Source of the DNA: Idiomarina fontislapidosi
GTDB lineage: Bacteria > Pseudomonadota > Gammaproteobacteria > Enterobacterales > Alteromonadaceae
DNA: 64,000 nt
Reading direction: 5' to 3'
Assembly: GCF_003226255.1 (NCBI RefSeq)
Contig: NZ_QJST01000004.1
Location: 62,001 to 126,000, forward strand
Shown: positions 1 to 8,800 of the stretch, piece after piece
How positions within the stretch are numbered: position 1 is the first letter of the stretch
How the letters are laid out: each line of letters begins with the position of its first letter
The notes under the pieces: model-generated
Database searches by the model: none
What the model was told of the DNA's origin: nothing
The model's input: the letters and a program-made list of their open reading frames with translations, nothing else
Position numbers and translations under genes: made by a program

Positions 1-2
1 TT

Positions 3-926
3 TACCACCCTATTGCACTTGCGACATTAGCGCTCATTCTTGAGCGCTTTTTTTCGTTGCCGGAACATTGGCATCCACTGGCAATCTTTCGCCTATTTGC
101 CAAATTTCTGACTGATAAAGTGTGCCACCCCGAGCATGGAAATACGCAACAGGCCATTGCCGGCTCGCTGCTGTTATTTTTGGTGTTACTGATTTGTCTG
201 ACCCCTGTGGGGATTATTCAGATGAGTGCTGAACTGCATCAGCTCAGTGCGGTCATTTGGCTATGGTTCGCCATCAGGTACAAACGCACTTTTGACCTGA
301 CAAAACTCGCCATTCGGGCACTTAATAAGGGGCAAAAACGTGCCGCGCGCGCAATTGTGAGTCGCTTTGTTGCCTTTGACTGTGAGCAATTAAGTCCATT
401 AGGTCTTGCACAGGCGATTATCGAAGTGCGTTTACGCATATTATTTGTCGGTGTTCTCGCTCCATTACTGACATGGTATTTGCTGGGAGCCACAGCGGCA
501 CTGGGCGTTCGTTTAATAATTGAGTGCTATTATTTATGGCCCACTGGGTCGCCACGTTATCGCTATTTTGGACGTTGTGCTGAGGTGTTGTATTACGTCG
601 TCGAATCACTTGCCTTGCTTCCTTTGGCACTGGTTATGATGCCATTCACTTGGCTGTTTAATCACCGTAGTGCGGTTCCTATACGCCAGGGACGGGGTAT
701 GTCACTTGGCGCTTTTGTTTGGCTCGATGTGATGAGTCAACTGTATCATGTGAGGCTTGGTGGACCGCAAAAATACCAACAACAACGTTATGCCCGCACC
801 CGTTTCGAGGGGGTCCCAGCGGCTACAAAGTTACAACAAAAGCGCGATTTAACAGGCATTTGGCTCGACATCGTGGTTATCGTGCAGGTTTTTCTGTGTT
901 TGCTTTTGTTCATTTATCGACCCTGA
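3..926 (+). CDS. CobD/CbiB-like integral membrane protein, 5' end outside window
   Basis: The reading frame is open from the left edge to the stop at 924-926, so the true start lies upstream. A TTG at 57 could be picked as a start, but the frame before it reads ALATLALILERFF, which continues the typical N-terminus of this family (hydrophobic helix, LERF, then LPEHWHPLAIF). Several hydrophobic segments follow, near residues 55-75, 130-165 and 195-230 of the visible part, and there is a C-terminal membrane helix. CbiB/CobD proteins act at the aminopropanol step of cobalamin synthesis. This copy is divergent and no other cobalamin gene is visible, so a B12 role is doubtful. It also resembles AmpE, whose gene is at 44628-45464. 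The assignment is to a fold family, not to a proven reaction. Confidence 0.6.
   Translation, partial: YHPIALATLALILERFFSLPEHWHPLAIFRLFAKFLTDKVCHPEHGNTQQAIAGSLLLFLVLLICLTPVGIIQMSAELHQLSAVIWLWFAIRYKRTFDLTKLAIRALNKGQKRAARAIVSRFVAFDCEQLSPLGLAQAIIEVRLRILFVGVLAPLLTWYLLGATAALGVRLIIECYYLWPTGSPRYRYFGRCAEVLYYVVESLALLPLALVMMPFTWLFNHRSAVPIRQGRGMSLGAFVWLDVMSQLYHVRLGGPQKYQQQRYARTRFEGVPAATKLQQKRDLTGIWLDIVVIVQVFLCLLLFIYRP
29..54 (+). terminator. terminator-like hairpin inside coding sequence
   Basis: A perfect 8-bp inverted repeat (AGCGCTCA at 29-36 and TGAGCGCT at 41-48, loop TTCT) is followed by an unbroken run of seven T. It has the form of an intrinsic terminator but lies in the open frame of the CobD-like protein, so it may be an attenuator or a codon coincidence. 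Confidence 0.4.
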
Positions 927-945
927 GGTTGAGTTCGTATATACT
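917..945 (+). promoter_or_regulatory. putative sigma70 promoter for adenosine kinase-ahcY operon
   Basis: TCGACC (917-922), a 17-nt spacer and TATACT (940-945) lie 31 nt before the adenosine kinase ATG and overlap the end of the preceding gene. The -35 box is weak; the call is by eye. Confidence 0.4.
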
Positions 946-975
946 GTGCGCCCTAATAAGCAACCGAAAGTAATT

Positions 976-1980
976 ATGAAAACCATTGATGTAATTGGCA
1001 TCGGCAACGCACTCGTCGATCAGGAATTTGAAGTCACTGAAGACTTCCTTGCCAAACACCATTTGGAAAAAGGCATGATGGCACTCATCGAGGAAGATGA
1101 TCAGAATAAACTGATCGCTGAACTCAGCACGATGGGTGAGCTTAAGAAGCAGTGTGGGGGCGGCTCGGCTGCTAACTCTCTGGTCGCTTTCGCACAGTTT
1201 GGCGGCTCTGCTTTTTACTGCTGCAAAGTGGCAAATGACGAGGCCGGCGACTTTTATCAACGTGACTTAGAACACGTTGGCATTCAAACCAATCTAACTG
1301 ACCAAGACAACGATGGCACTACAGGACGTTGTTTAGTCATGGTTACTCCGGATGCAGAGCGCACCATGCGCACCCACTTGGGTATTACCGCTGACCTATC
1401 AGTCAACGAACTTCACCCAGATGCCATTGCTGCTGCAAAGTACCTTTACATCGAAGGCTATCTGATTACTTCTGAGATCGCTCGCAAGGCTATTGCTGAA
1501 GCCAAACGCATCGCGCGCGAAAATGACACGAAAATTGTCATGACTTGTTCAGATCCCGCGATGGTTAAGTATTTCCGCGATGGTATCGATGAGATACTGG
1601 ACGGTGGTGTTGACCTCATGTTCTGTAATAAAGAAGAAGCAGAACTTTTAACCGGCGAAACGGATCCACACGCAGCTGCTCAACGTTTATTAAACTGCGC
1701 CTCAACCGTTGCCATCACGCTCGGTAAAGAAGGTGCGTTGATTGCAGATGCTCAACGCCAAATTCATATTCCTGGCGTTCCCGTTAAAGCGATTGATACG
1801 AATGGCGCAGGTGACATGTTTGCCGGTGCAATGCTGTATGGCATTACTCAAGATATGACGCTTGAGCAAGCAGGTCGTCTTGCCAGTATGGCGGCGGCGG
1901 AGCTGGTTACAGAGTTTGGCGCACGCTTGAGCAAAGCGCGTCAGCAGCAATTATTGGAAAAACTGCTAAGCTACGCTTAA
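976..1980 (+). CDS. PfkB-family adenosine kinase
   Basis: Predicted to phosphorylate adenosine to AMP with ATP in the cytoplasm. The 334-residue product has the ribokinase/PfkB layout: an N-terminal substrate region with GGGSAANS near residue 66 and the C-terminal signature DTNGAGD at residues 274-280, whose last Asp is the catalytic base. I chose the ATG at 976. An in-frame GTG at 946 would add ten residues that overlap the putative promoter and have no homology look. The next gene, ahcY, begins 35 nt downstream. AhcY releases adenosine, and removing that adenosine pulls the reversible reaction forward, which supports adenosine rather than a sugar as substrate. Other PfkB substrates (inosine, guanosine) cannot be excluded from sequence alone. 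Confidence 0.85.
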   Translation: MKTIDVIGIGNALVDQEFEVTEDFLAKHHLEKGMMALIEEDDQNKLIAELSTMGELKKQCGGGSAANSLVAFAQFGGSAFYCCKVANDEAGDFYQRDLEHVGIQTNLTDQDNDGTTGRCLVMVTPDAERTMRTHLGITADLSVNELHPDAIAAAKYLYIEGYLITSEIARKAIAEAKRIARENDTKIVMTCSDPAMVKYFRDGIDEILDGGVDLMFCNKEEAELLTGETDPHAAAQRLLNCASTVAITLGKEGALIADAQRQIHIPGVPVKAIDTNGAGDMFAGAMLYGITQDMTLEQAGRLASMAAAELVTEFGARLSKARQQQLLEKLLSYA

Positions 1981-2015
1981 CACCCATTTTTTATGCAAAG
2001 GATAACGGTAGCACT

Positions 2016-3401
2016 ATGAGTTTAAACGATCCTAAGTTCACCGATTTTAAAGTAGCAGACATTAGCCTCGCTGATTGGGGCCGCAAAGAAATTGCGATTG
2101 CTGAATCTGAAATGCCGGCGTTGATGACGATCCGCCGCAAATATGCTGACGAGAAGCCACTTAAAGGCGCTCGTATTATTGGTTGTATTCATATGACCAT
2201 TCAAACCGCTGTACTTATCGAGACGTTGGTTGAACTCGGCGCTGAAGTACGTTGGTCTTCTTGCAATATTTTCTCGACTCAGGACCACGCAGCTGCCGCT
2301 ATTGCCGCTTCAGGTGTGCCTGTGTTCGCGTGGAAAGGCGAAACCGAAGAAGAGTACGAATGGTGCCTCGAACAAACGTGTAAGAAAGACGGTGAGTTGT
2401 GGGATGCAAACATGATCTTGGATGACGGCGGCGACCTGACGTTGATGATTCATGAACAGTTCCCACAAATGCTAGAGAAAATCCATGGCATTACTGAAGA
2501 AACGACAACGGGCGTACATCGTTTACTAGACATGTTGAAGCAAGGCACCTTGCGCGTCCCTGCTATCAACGTCAATGATTCAGTAACTAAGTCTAAGAAC
2601 GACAACAAATATGGTTGCCGCCACTCGCTTAATGACGCAATCAAGCGTTCGACTGACCACTTAATGTCGGGCAAGAAAGCCCTGGTTATTGGTTATGGTG
2701 ATGTGGGTAAAGGTTCAGCCGCCAGCCTTCGCCAAGAAGGTATGATCGTTAAAGTCACAGAAATCGACCCCATTTGTGCAATGCAAGCATGCATGGATGG
2801 TTACGAAGTTGTCTCGCCATACATTGATGGTGTGAATAGTGACGACGGCAGCACGATCAACGCGTCATTGTTAAGCAACATCGATTTATTGGTCACCACG
2901 ACCGGTAACGTTAACGTCTGTGACCGTCACATGTTGGCCGCGCTCAAATCGACCGCTGTCGTATGTAATATTGGTCACTTTGACAACGAGATTGATACCG
3001 CATTCATGCGTAAGAACTGGCGCTGGGAAGAAATTAAGCCACAAGTTCACAAAATCTACCGTTCTGACGATGCCAACGACTATTTGTTGTTGCTTGCCGA
3101 AGGTCGCCTAGTGAACTTAGGTAATGCGACTGGTCACCCAAGTCGTATTATGGACGGCTCGTTTGCTAACCAAGTACTTGCGCAAATGCACTTGTTCCAG
3201 CAGAAGTTTGCTGACATGACACTTGAGCAGCAAAAAGAATACTTGCGTGTTGAAGTGTTGCCGAAGCAACTTGATGAAGAAGTCGCACGTTACATGGTAC
3301 AAGGCTTTGGTGGTGTAATTACGCGCTTGACCAAACAACAAGCTGATTACATTCACGTCGAAGTCGAAGGTCCATTTAAAACTGACGAGTATCGTTACTA
3401 A
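2016..3401 (+). CDS. ahcY: S-adenosylhomocysteinase
   Basis: Hydrolyses S-adenosylhomocysteine to adenosine and homocysteine, removing the product inhibitor of methyltransferases and feeding methionine regeneration. The 461-residue length and layout fit the bacterial family. The NAD-binding GYGDVGKG motif starts at residue 226, the substrate-binding region contains [14 protein letters not shown], and the C-terminus ends in the usual K-x-D-x-Y-R-Y form. An AAAGGA ribosome site precedes the ATG. The gene sits in an apparent operon with adenosine kinase upstream and overlaps the GNAT gene by one base (TAATG). Enterobacteria mostly use the Pfs/LuxS route instead, so this locus marks the alternative SAH-hydrolase cycle. 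Confidence 0.97.
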   Translation: MSLNDPKFTDFKVADISLADWGRKEIAIAESEMPALMTIRRKYADEKPLKGARIIGCIHMTIQTAVLIETLVELGAEVRWSSCNIFSTQDHAAAAIAASGVPVFAWKGETEEEYEWCLEQTCKKDGELWDANMILDDGGDLTLMIHEQFPQMLEKIHGITEETTTGVHRLLDMLKQGTLRVPAINVNDSVTKSKNDNKYGCRHSLNDAIKRSTDHLMSGKKALVIGYGDVGKGSAASLRQEGMIVKVTEIDPICAMQACMDGYEVVSPYIDGVNSDDGSTINASLLSNIDLLVTTTGNVNVCDRHMLAALKSTAVVCNIGHFDNEIDTAFMRKNWRWEEIKPQVHKIYRSDDANDYLLLLAEGRLVNLGNATGHPSRIMDGSFANQVLAQMHLFQQKFADMTLEQQKEYLRVEVLPKQLDEEVARYMVQGFGGVITRLTKQQADYIHVEVEGPFKTDEYRY

Positions 3402-3985
3402 TGATGCAAGACGAATTAATGATTCGCCCGATAACGGCCGCTGATTCAGCGGCCGTTATTAGTTTGGCAAACGAAGTCCACGGCGATAACTACCTAAATG
3501 AAGAGTCACTTGCAGCATTGCTTGAGGCCGGCACCGTGGGGGATATTAATCTCTCTTTTTTGGCTGAGAAAGGCGGTGAGTTGCTTGGCGTTCGCCTGAC
3601 CGCCGCACCGGGGCAATGGCCGATTGATGATGCGTGTACACCCAGCGCCTGGAAAGTCGCGCCCGAACACATTTGCTATTTTAAATGTGCCGCCGTCGCC
3701 GAAGGTGCACGGGGTTTGGGGGTTGGTAAAAAACTACTCTCTGCGAGCATTGAAGCAGCGAAACAGCTCGGCTGTGAGGCGGGCCTCGCGCACATATGGA
3801 TGCAGAGCCCGAATAATAGCGCCTTTGGCTACTTCAGCGCGTGCGGTGGCGAGTTGATTACCACTCATGCAAGGCGTTGGTATCAAGCATCGATAGAAGA
3901 CGGATACTACTGCCCTGTATGTGACGGTACCTGCTACTGTAAAGCAGGTGAGATGATGCTTTACTTTTCTTCTGAGCGGCTATAA
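3401..3985 (+). CDS. GNAT-family N-acetyltransferase with C-terminal Cys cluster
   Basis: A 194-residue protein with the GNAT acetyl-CoA site: a beta strand with YFKCAAVAEGARGLGVGKKLL around residues 90-111 supplies the R/Q-x-x-G-x-G/A-type pyrophosphate loop, here ARGLGVG. The acceptor substrate is unknown. Its start overlaps the ahcY stop (TAATG), implying translational coupling, and the FAD oxidoreductase follows after 2 nt. Two things are odd. Near residues 171-180 there is a compact Cys cluster (CPVCDGTCYC pattern) not part of the standard GNAT fold. Codons 11-20 contain a nearly perfect 29-nt palindrome. Function beyond acyl transfer is not assignable. Confidence 0.75.
   Translation: MMQDELMIRPITAADSAAVISLANEVHGDNYLNEESLAALLEAGTVGDINLSFLAEKGGELLGVRLTAAPGQWPIDDACTPSAWKVAPEHICYFKCAAVAEGARGLGVGKKLLSASIEAAKQLGCEAGLAHIWMQSPNNSAFGYFSACGGELITTHARRWYQASIEDGYYCPVCDGTCYCKAGEMMLYFSSERL
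3431..3459. repeat. 29-nt perfect inverted repeat at the ahcY/GNAT junction
   Basis: Arms 3431-3444 (ATAACGGCCGCTGA) and 3446-3459 are exact reverse complements around one central base. As RNA it would form a very stable GC-rich hairpin 30 nt after the GNAT start codon, followed by TTAGTTT. It could act as an attenuator or processing site for the upstream ahcY message. Confidence 0.8.
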
Positions 3986-3987
3986 CC

Positions 3988-5310
3988 ATGTACGATCCAT
4001 TGAATGACTCAACACTCCCGGCAAAGGCTTCCCGCGTTGGCTATTGGACGAGTCATTCGGTGGAATGGCCTACACCTGCAGAGCAGCTTCCTAAGAAAAC
4101 CGATGTGTTGGTCATCGGTGGCGGTTATACAGGCTTAAACGCGGCAATTGAGTCTCGCGAGCAAGGCCGTGCTGTTACGGTCATTGATGCGGAGTCATTG
4201 GCTTGGGGTTGCTCGACCCGTAACGCAGGCTTTGTAATGAAGAGTACCGGCCGGCTCGGTTTGAAACATTGGTATGACACCCTAGGCCCACAAGGCGCAA
4301 AAGCCATGGCCGCGGAACATCAAGCGGCGCTAGAGCGCATTCGTACACAGGTTCAACACTGCCCTGACCAATGCGATGCACGTGATGGTGGTTACATTAA
4401 GTTAGCGCACAATCCGGGTGCTGTGAAAGCACTCAAGGAGCAATACGATTTCCTGCGCTCCATCGAGCAACCGGTCAGCTGGTTAACCCAGCGGGACGTT
4501 GCTGATAAACTGAATACCGCGCATGGATTTGCTGGTCTAAAGTTTGACGATTGTTTTGCCATTAACCCGATAAAGCTTGCCGCTAGCGTTGCCCGACAAG
4601 CTCAGAAAGCGGGTGCGACACTGGTAGAACAGTGTACTGCGACGGCGATGACGCAAGTTGATGGCGGTTGGCAGGTGCAAACCAGTCAGGGTGTGATTGT
4701 GGCGCACAGCGTGCTGTTTGCAACCAATGCTTACACGACACAACGGCTTTTTCCGAAGCTTGCGCGTCGTAATCTTCCTGTGGTTTCAAGCATCATCGTG
4801 ACACCACCGCTCACCCAAGCGCAGCTTGATGCGACCCGGCTTTCGGACCATTACGCCTACATGGACACGCGGGTGCTCAAATACTACTTTAGATTATTGC
4901 CCGATAACCGATTGTTGTTTGGCGGCCGCGGTGCCATACGCGGTGCCGATGCGGACGATCCCCGCTACGCGAAACGGTTGCTTGCGGCCCTTCATGCGAG
5001 CTTTCCTGCATTACAGGGTATCTCGCAGTGGGAGCACTTTTGGAGTGGATGGGTCAGCGTATCATTGGATGATTATCCACGTGTGATGAGCTTGGATAAA
5101 AACGTTTACGCCAGTATGGGCTACTGCGGTGCCGGCGTTAGTTTCAGCTCCCTAGCAGGTAAACGTCTAGCTGAAAAAGCCTGCAACATTGCACTGCCTG
5201 ACCTGCCCTACTATCAGTCCGAGCTTAAGCCATTCCCGTTCGCAGGGTTCCGACGGCTTGGCCAGTGGGCGTTTTATCACTATGGCCGCATGAAAGATAA
5301 GTGGGGCTAG
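3988..5310 (+). CDS. FAD-dependent amine/amino-acid oxidoreductase (DAO family, PuuB-like)
   Basis: A 440-residue soluble flavoprotein. The Rossmann FAD motif GGGYTGLNAA starts near residue 46 (VLVIGGGYTGL), followed by the acidic end of strand 2 (VIDAESLAWG) and a GCSTRNAGFV segment typical of gamma-glutamylputrescine oxidase and related DAO proteins. A C-terminal FAD-contact segment (YASMGYCGAGVSFSSLAGK) is present. The N-terminal YWTSH segment is also shared with PuuB-like enzymes. The start lies 2 nt after the acetyltransferase stop, so the two are probably co-expressed. The substrate is likely a secondary or primary amine; puu pathway partners are not nearby, so a role in polyamine breakdown remains a guess. 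Confidence 0.8.
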   Translation: MYDPLNDSTLPAKASRVGYWTSHSVEWPTPAEQLPKKTDVLVIGGGYTGLNAAIESREQGRAVTVIDAESLAWGCSTRNAGFVMKSTGRLGLKHWYDTLGPQGAKAMAAEHQAALERIRTQVQHCPDQCDARDGGYIKLAHNPGAVKALKEQYDFLRSIEQPVSWLTQRDVADKLNTAHGFAGLKFDDCFAINPIKLAASVARQAQKAGATLVEQCTATAMTQVDGGWQVQTSQGVIVAHSVLFATNAYTTQRLFPKLARRNLPVVSSIIVTPPLTQAQLDATRLSDHYAYMDTRVLKYYFRLLPDNRLLFGGRGAIRGADADDPRYAKRLLAALHASFPALQGISQWEHFWSGWVSVSLDDYPRVMSLDKNVYASMGYCGAGVSFSSLAGKRLAEKACNIALPDLPYYQSELKPFPFAGFRRLGQWAFYHYGRMKDKWG

Positions 5311-5323
5311 CGCCCCACAGCTA

Positions 5324-6469
5324 TTAAAGCCCGAATACGGTTTTTTCGCTTTTTAGCATACGACCTATCAAGTACGTCAACAATACCGCAGACACCAGTG
5401 TCAGCAGCGCGCTAATACCTGTTCCGAACCAATTAACCGCCTCACCACGTATCAATGATAAAAAGGTCTGATGCTGACCTGTTAACGGTAAATAATACAA
5501 TAACGGTGTTTTGAGCCGCGCAAACTCGACCCCAAATGATGCCGCCATAGGGATAATCAAGAGAAAGCTGATGTAAGTTTGCGCCTCTTTGAAGTTCTTT
5601 GCTCTGAACGAAACGAATAATTGCAAGCTAGTTGCTAGCAAGGCTAGAGGCACGAGCGCCAAAAACATCGTCAATAACATCAATGGATTAAAGTCCACAC
5701 TCATGCCAATTTGATGCAGGGGCACGAAACTAAATATCACTGGAATCAGCACCAATGACAACACCGCTCCGAATAGAGCAAAACATGACGCGGCAAGCAC
5801 TTTGCCGATCACAATCGCTTGGGAACTGACTGGCTGAGATAAAAGAAACTCTAATGAGTTACGCTCGCGTTCGCCGGCACTGATGTCAATGGCGACATTC
5901 ATGCCAGACCAAAATACGGAGAGCAAAATAAAGACCAACACACTCCCCATGATGATCGCCGCTTTCGACCCACGTGTTGCCATATCTTGCTTAGCGATCT
6001 GAACCGGTTGCACGACACGCGGATCGATACCTCGTAAAATCAAACGGTAATTCGCTATTTGCGCAGAGTATGCTTGTAACGCTTGCTCGACACGTTTCAC
6101 GTCCGTTTGTTGTTTTTGTGCAGACCAGTCTGCACTCAGGATGACCGTAACAGGCGTCGCTGATGCGATACTGTCTGCCCAGTTCTTTGGAATGGTGAGC
6201 TCAATGGGTGTTACTTCGGCAGGCCACTCGCTTTCACGTTCGACAATACCGTTTTCACGCAGGTGCTCAACAAGTTCAGGCGCATAATCTTTGCCCTCAA
6301 TGCTAATCTCAACATCGCTGGGATCGGTCAACTGACTGATCAAAAAGAAAAACGCCACAGCCATCAGCATCGGACCAAAAAATGCGTACGACATGGCAGC
6401 CAGCACCGAGCGTTTGTCGCGCAGCGCATCTTTAAACTCTTTCTTCCAAATCGTTTTGTAAGCACTCAT
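5324..6469 (-). CDS. ABC-2 type exporter permease (NatB-like)
   Basis: A 381-residue membrane subunit of an ABC exporter. An N-terminal membrane helix (residues 24-45) is followed by a large extracytoplasmic region of about 130 residues, then five or more helices between residues 170 and 375. A conserved cytoplasmic-loop motif (AGERERNSLEFLLSQPVS) is typical of the NatB/ABC-2 family. Its ATG overlaps the ATPase stop by one base (TAATG), so the two subunits are coupled. The NatB family name derives from Na+ extrusion in Bacillus, but family members export varied substrates. The gene ends 13 nt from the convergent oxidoreductase, with a GTGGGGC/GCCCCAC hairpin at 5301-5318 lying between them but lacking a clear T run. 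Confidence 0.85.
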   Translation of the reverse strand: MSAYKTIWKKEFKDALRDKRSVLAAMSYAFFGPMLMAVAFFFLISQLTDPSDVEISIEGKDYAPELVEHLRENGIVERESEWPAEVTPIELTIPKNWADSIASATPVTVILSADWSAQKQQTDVKRVEQALQAYSAQIANYRLILRGIDPRVVQPVQIAKQDMATRGSKAAIIMGSVLVFILLSVFWSGMNVAIDISAGERERNSLEFLLSQPVSSQAIVIGKVLAASCFALFGAVLSLVLIPVIFSFVPLHQIGMSVDFNPLMLLTMFLALVPLALLATSLQLFVSFRAKNFKEAQTYISFLLIIPMAASFGVEFARLKTPLLYYLPLTGQHQTFLSLIRGEAVNWFGTGISALLTLVSAVLLTYLIGRMLKSEKTVFGL

Positions 6470-7203
6470 TAGGCGGCAATCCCCTCATCACTACCAATAA
6501 TTTTGACGAAGGCATCTTCGAGTGCTGCCTCTCCGGTTAACTGGCACAACTCATCGGGCGTCCCTTCTGCCGCCACTTTACCGCTCGCCATCACTACAAC
6601 TCGGTCACAGAGCGCGGCAACCTCTTGCATAACATGGCTCGAGAACAGAATACAGGTCCCTGCGGCACGTTGCTCTCGGAGAATGTCGCGAAGAATACGT
6701 GTGCTCATGACATCGAGACCGCGGCTGGGTTCATCGAGGATTAAATGTTTTGGGTTGTGCACGAGCGCTTGGGCTAATGCAACTTTCATTCGCTGCCCTT
6801 GCGAGAAACCCGCCGATTTACGATCAGCGAGCGTTACGATATCGAGTCGCTGAATGACAGACTCGACATTTTTTTCCAGGGTCTCACCTTTTAAGCCATG
6901 TAATTCGCCAAAATAACGCACTTGCTCACGCACCGTTAAGCGCTCATACAAACCAAACTTATCAGGAAAAATTCCTAAGTTACTCCGTGCTTTAAGCGGA
7001 TACTGATTGGCATCAACTTTTTCTATAAGTGCCTCTCCCGAATCGGCGCGAAGTAATCCATAGATAATGCGCAAGCAGGTCGTCTTGCCCGCTCCGTTGG
7101 GACCTAACAAACCGGTAATTTGGCCGTCGTGGGCAGCAAATGTCAGATTACTTAACGCGTTAACTGCTTTGAATGACTTACTTATCGAGTTAACTTCTAT
7201 CAT
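6469..7203 (-). CDS. ABC exporter ATP-binding protein (NatA-like)
   Basis: A 244-residue nucleotide-binding subunit with Walker A GPNGAGKTT near residue 33, an ABC signature in the form SAGFSQGQRMKVALAQAL, Walker B HLILDEPSRGLD, and the H-loop in FSSHVM. I chose the ATG at 7203 (MIEVNSISK); the frame extends 11 codons further, but the GGAGAGGG ribosome site sits just before 7203. It follows the peptidase gene after one base and overlaps the permease, so the three genes form an operon. It powers the permease at 5324-6469. Confidence 0.92.
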   Translation of the reverse strand: MIEVNSISKSFKAVNALSNLTFAAHDGQITGLLGPNGAGKTTCLRIIYGLLRADSGEALIEKVDANQYPLKARSNLGIFPDKFGLYERLTVREQVRYFGELHGLKGETLEKNVESVIQRLDIVTLADRKSAGFSQGQRMKVALAQALVHNPKHLILDEPSRGLDVMSTRILRDILREQRAAGTCILFSSHVMQEVAALCDRVVVMASGKVAAEGTPDELCQLTGEAALEDAFVKIIGSDEGIAA

Positions 7204-7204
7204 G

Positions 7205-8707
7205 TTAAAGGCCCTCTCCATTGGCATTGAGCACAAAGGGTGCTAGCTTCCGTTGCTTTACGCATTGAGTATCTAACGCTTTAACACTGCCACTGCGAAC
7301 GAACTGGGCGACGATTTTATTGGCGCAGGTGTGCCCTGCTATTGTATGACCTGCGTAAGGCGCGATGACATGTAGACTATTAGGCAGCGTGCGGGCTGCA
7401 ATATCGGCCCAACGAGGCGGTGTCACGGGATCTTGTGTTCCTGATAGCAGGAGGATTGGCTTTTCGCTCGTTACGGGTTCAGCGAAATCAGCAGGTGCAG
7501 GGGTGGTTTGCCAACCTTTGCATAAATCAACAAAAGCCTGCGCTGTTTTGCCGCCAATGAACTCATTATTTGCGTCTTGCTGCAGCAGGCTCTCTGTCGC
7601 ACGAGGCAAATCTTCTCGACAGACCACGGACAGCATGAGACCTAAATAAATGGAGTTTTGCACCGCAGTGGTTGTGCCGCCCATTAAGCCCAAAATCGGT
7701 TTGTAGTTCGACGTCTTTGCCTCACTGATAGCATAAGGCAACAACTGTCGCGTTGCTGGGTTGTATAGCGCCAAACGCACTACCGAACTGAACCGACCGG
7801 GAGTGAGGCGAATCTTAATCGGCTCGGCTGATAACGGATCTTCAGTATCAAGCAGAACGCTCTCCTGGGCGAGCGATTCCATCACTTGATTATATTGTTG
7901 CTTGAGATTGGGAAACCGCTGAACACAGGGTTTCTGCTGCTGACAGTCTTGTAGCATGTTATCGAATGCAAGGCTGCCATTAAAGCCAAACGGGCCGATC
8001 ACTACTTGTGGTGGTGCCACTGCATCAAGCGTTGCTGTACGTACTGCCTCGGGCGCTTGCTGCAAATATTTAAGTCCAACTCGACTGCCATATGAACCGC
8101 CATACAGATTCCATTGAGCAATATTCAGCGTTTCTCGCACACGTTCAAAGTCACGAATCGCATTCGGCGTATTGTATTGGGTGACATCAACATCCGGATA
8201 TTGCGCAAGGCACTCTGCAGCCACTTCATCGAGCGCCTGTTCGTCATCGGAACGCACCAACTCATCCGGTCGGTTTACGTCACAGGACAGCGGATTACTT
8301 TTGCCGGTTCCACGTTGGTCAATCAGGACAATATCGCGTTGCTTTCTTACATCGGCAAAAATACGCGCAATCATGGGCGTTAATTCGGTGGCGGCTTGAC
8401 CCGGTCCGCCTGCTAAGATTAATAGCGGGTCAGGTTGTGAATTTTCTTGGATAGAAGGGATAACCGCATAATGAATTTCGATCTGCTTAGCTTCGGGCTG
8501 CTCATAGTTTTCAGGCACCGTGACGAAACCACAGTTTAAACGCTCTGAAAACCCTTTCACAAAACAACCTGGATCTGTATCTAATTGTTTTTCATCTGTT
8601 TCTGCCACTGCCGTCTCAGATAATAAGCTCAACACAGTGGTAATTAAAAACAGAGCAAAACGCGAGCTGGTGCGCATAGCCAATCGAGTTTCATTACCTA
8701 AATTCAT
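7205..8707 (-). CDS. secreted alpha/beta-hydrolase, tripeptidyl aminopeptidase-like
   Basis: A 500-residue exported hydrolase. A signal peptide is visible (residues 11-35, SRFALFLITTVLSLL then AVA). The core has the oxyanion loop ILAGGPGQ, the DQRGTGKS motif of prolyl/tripeptidyl aminopeptidases, the nucleophile elbow GGSYGSR with Ser205, a C-terminal TAP-like segment LLSGTQDPVTPP carrying the Asp, and AGHTIAGH carrying the His. It probably cleaves short peptides in the periplasm. An inner ATG at 8677 would give a cleaner signal peptide; 8707 was kept because GGGA stands 7 nt before it. Co-location with a NatAB-type exporter suggests a shared peptide or stress function, but that is inference. 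Confidence 0.82.
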   Translation of the reverse strand: MNLGNETRLAMRTSSRFALFLITTVLSLLSETAVAETDEKQLDTDPGCFVKGFSERLNCGFVTVPENYEQPEAKQIEIHYAVIPSIQENSQPDPLLILAGGPGQAATELTPMIARIFADVRKQRDIVLIDQRGTGKSNPLSCDVNRPDELVRSDDEQALDEVAAECLAQYPDVDVTQYNTPNAIRDFERVRETLNIAQWNLYGGSYGSRVGLKYLQQAPEAVRTATLDAVAPPQVVIGPFGFNGSLAFDNMLQDCQQQKPCVQRFPNLKQQYNQVMESLAQESVLLDTEDPLSAEPIKIRLTPGRFSSVVRLALYNPATRQLLPYAISEAKTSNYKPILGLMGGTTTAVQNSIYLGLMLSVVCREDLPRATESLLQQDANNEFIGGKTAQAFVDLCKGWQTTPAPADFAEPVTSEKPILLLSGTQDPVTPPRWADIAARTLPNSLHVIAPYAGHTIAGHTCANKIVAQFVRSGSVKALDTQCVKQRKLAPFVLNANGEGL

Positions 8708-8800
8708 GAAAATGTCCCAGAAATACCGAAGACTTATTATTTTCGTTGCTTAGTCCGCTTTAAGCAATACTAGAATCGAAACAAATTGTTAACACCCATT

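Noticed and set aside
5301-5318. GTGGGGC/GCCCCAC hairpin as a terminator between the oxidoreductase and NatB genes
   Set aside because: The stem is perfect, but there is no adjacent T run on either strand and it contains the stop codon; kept only as a remark, not as a terminator.
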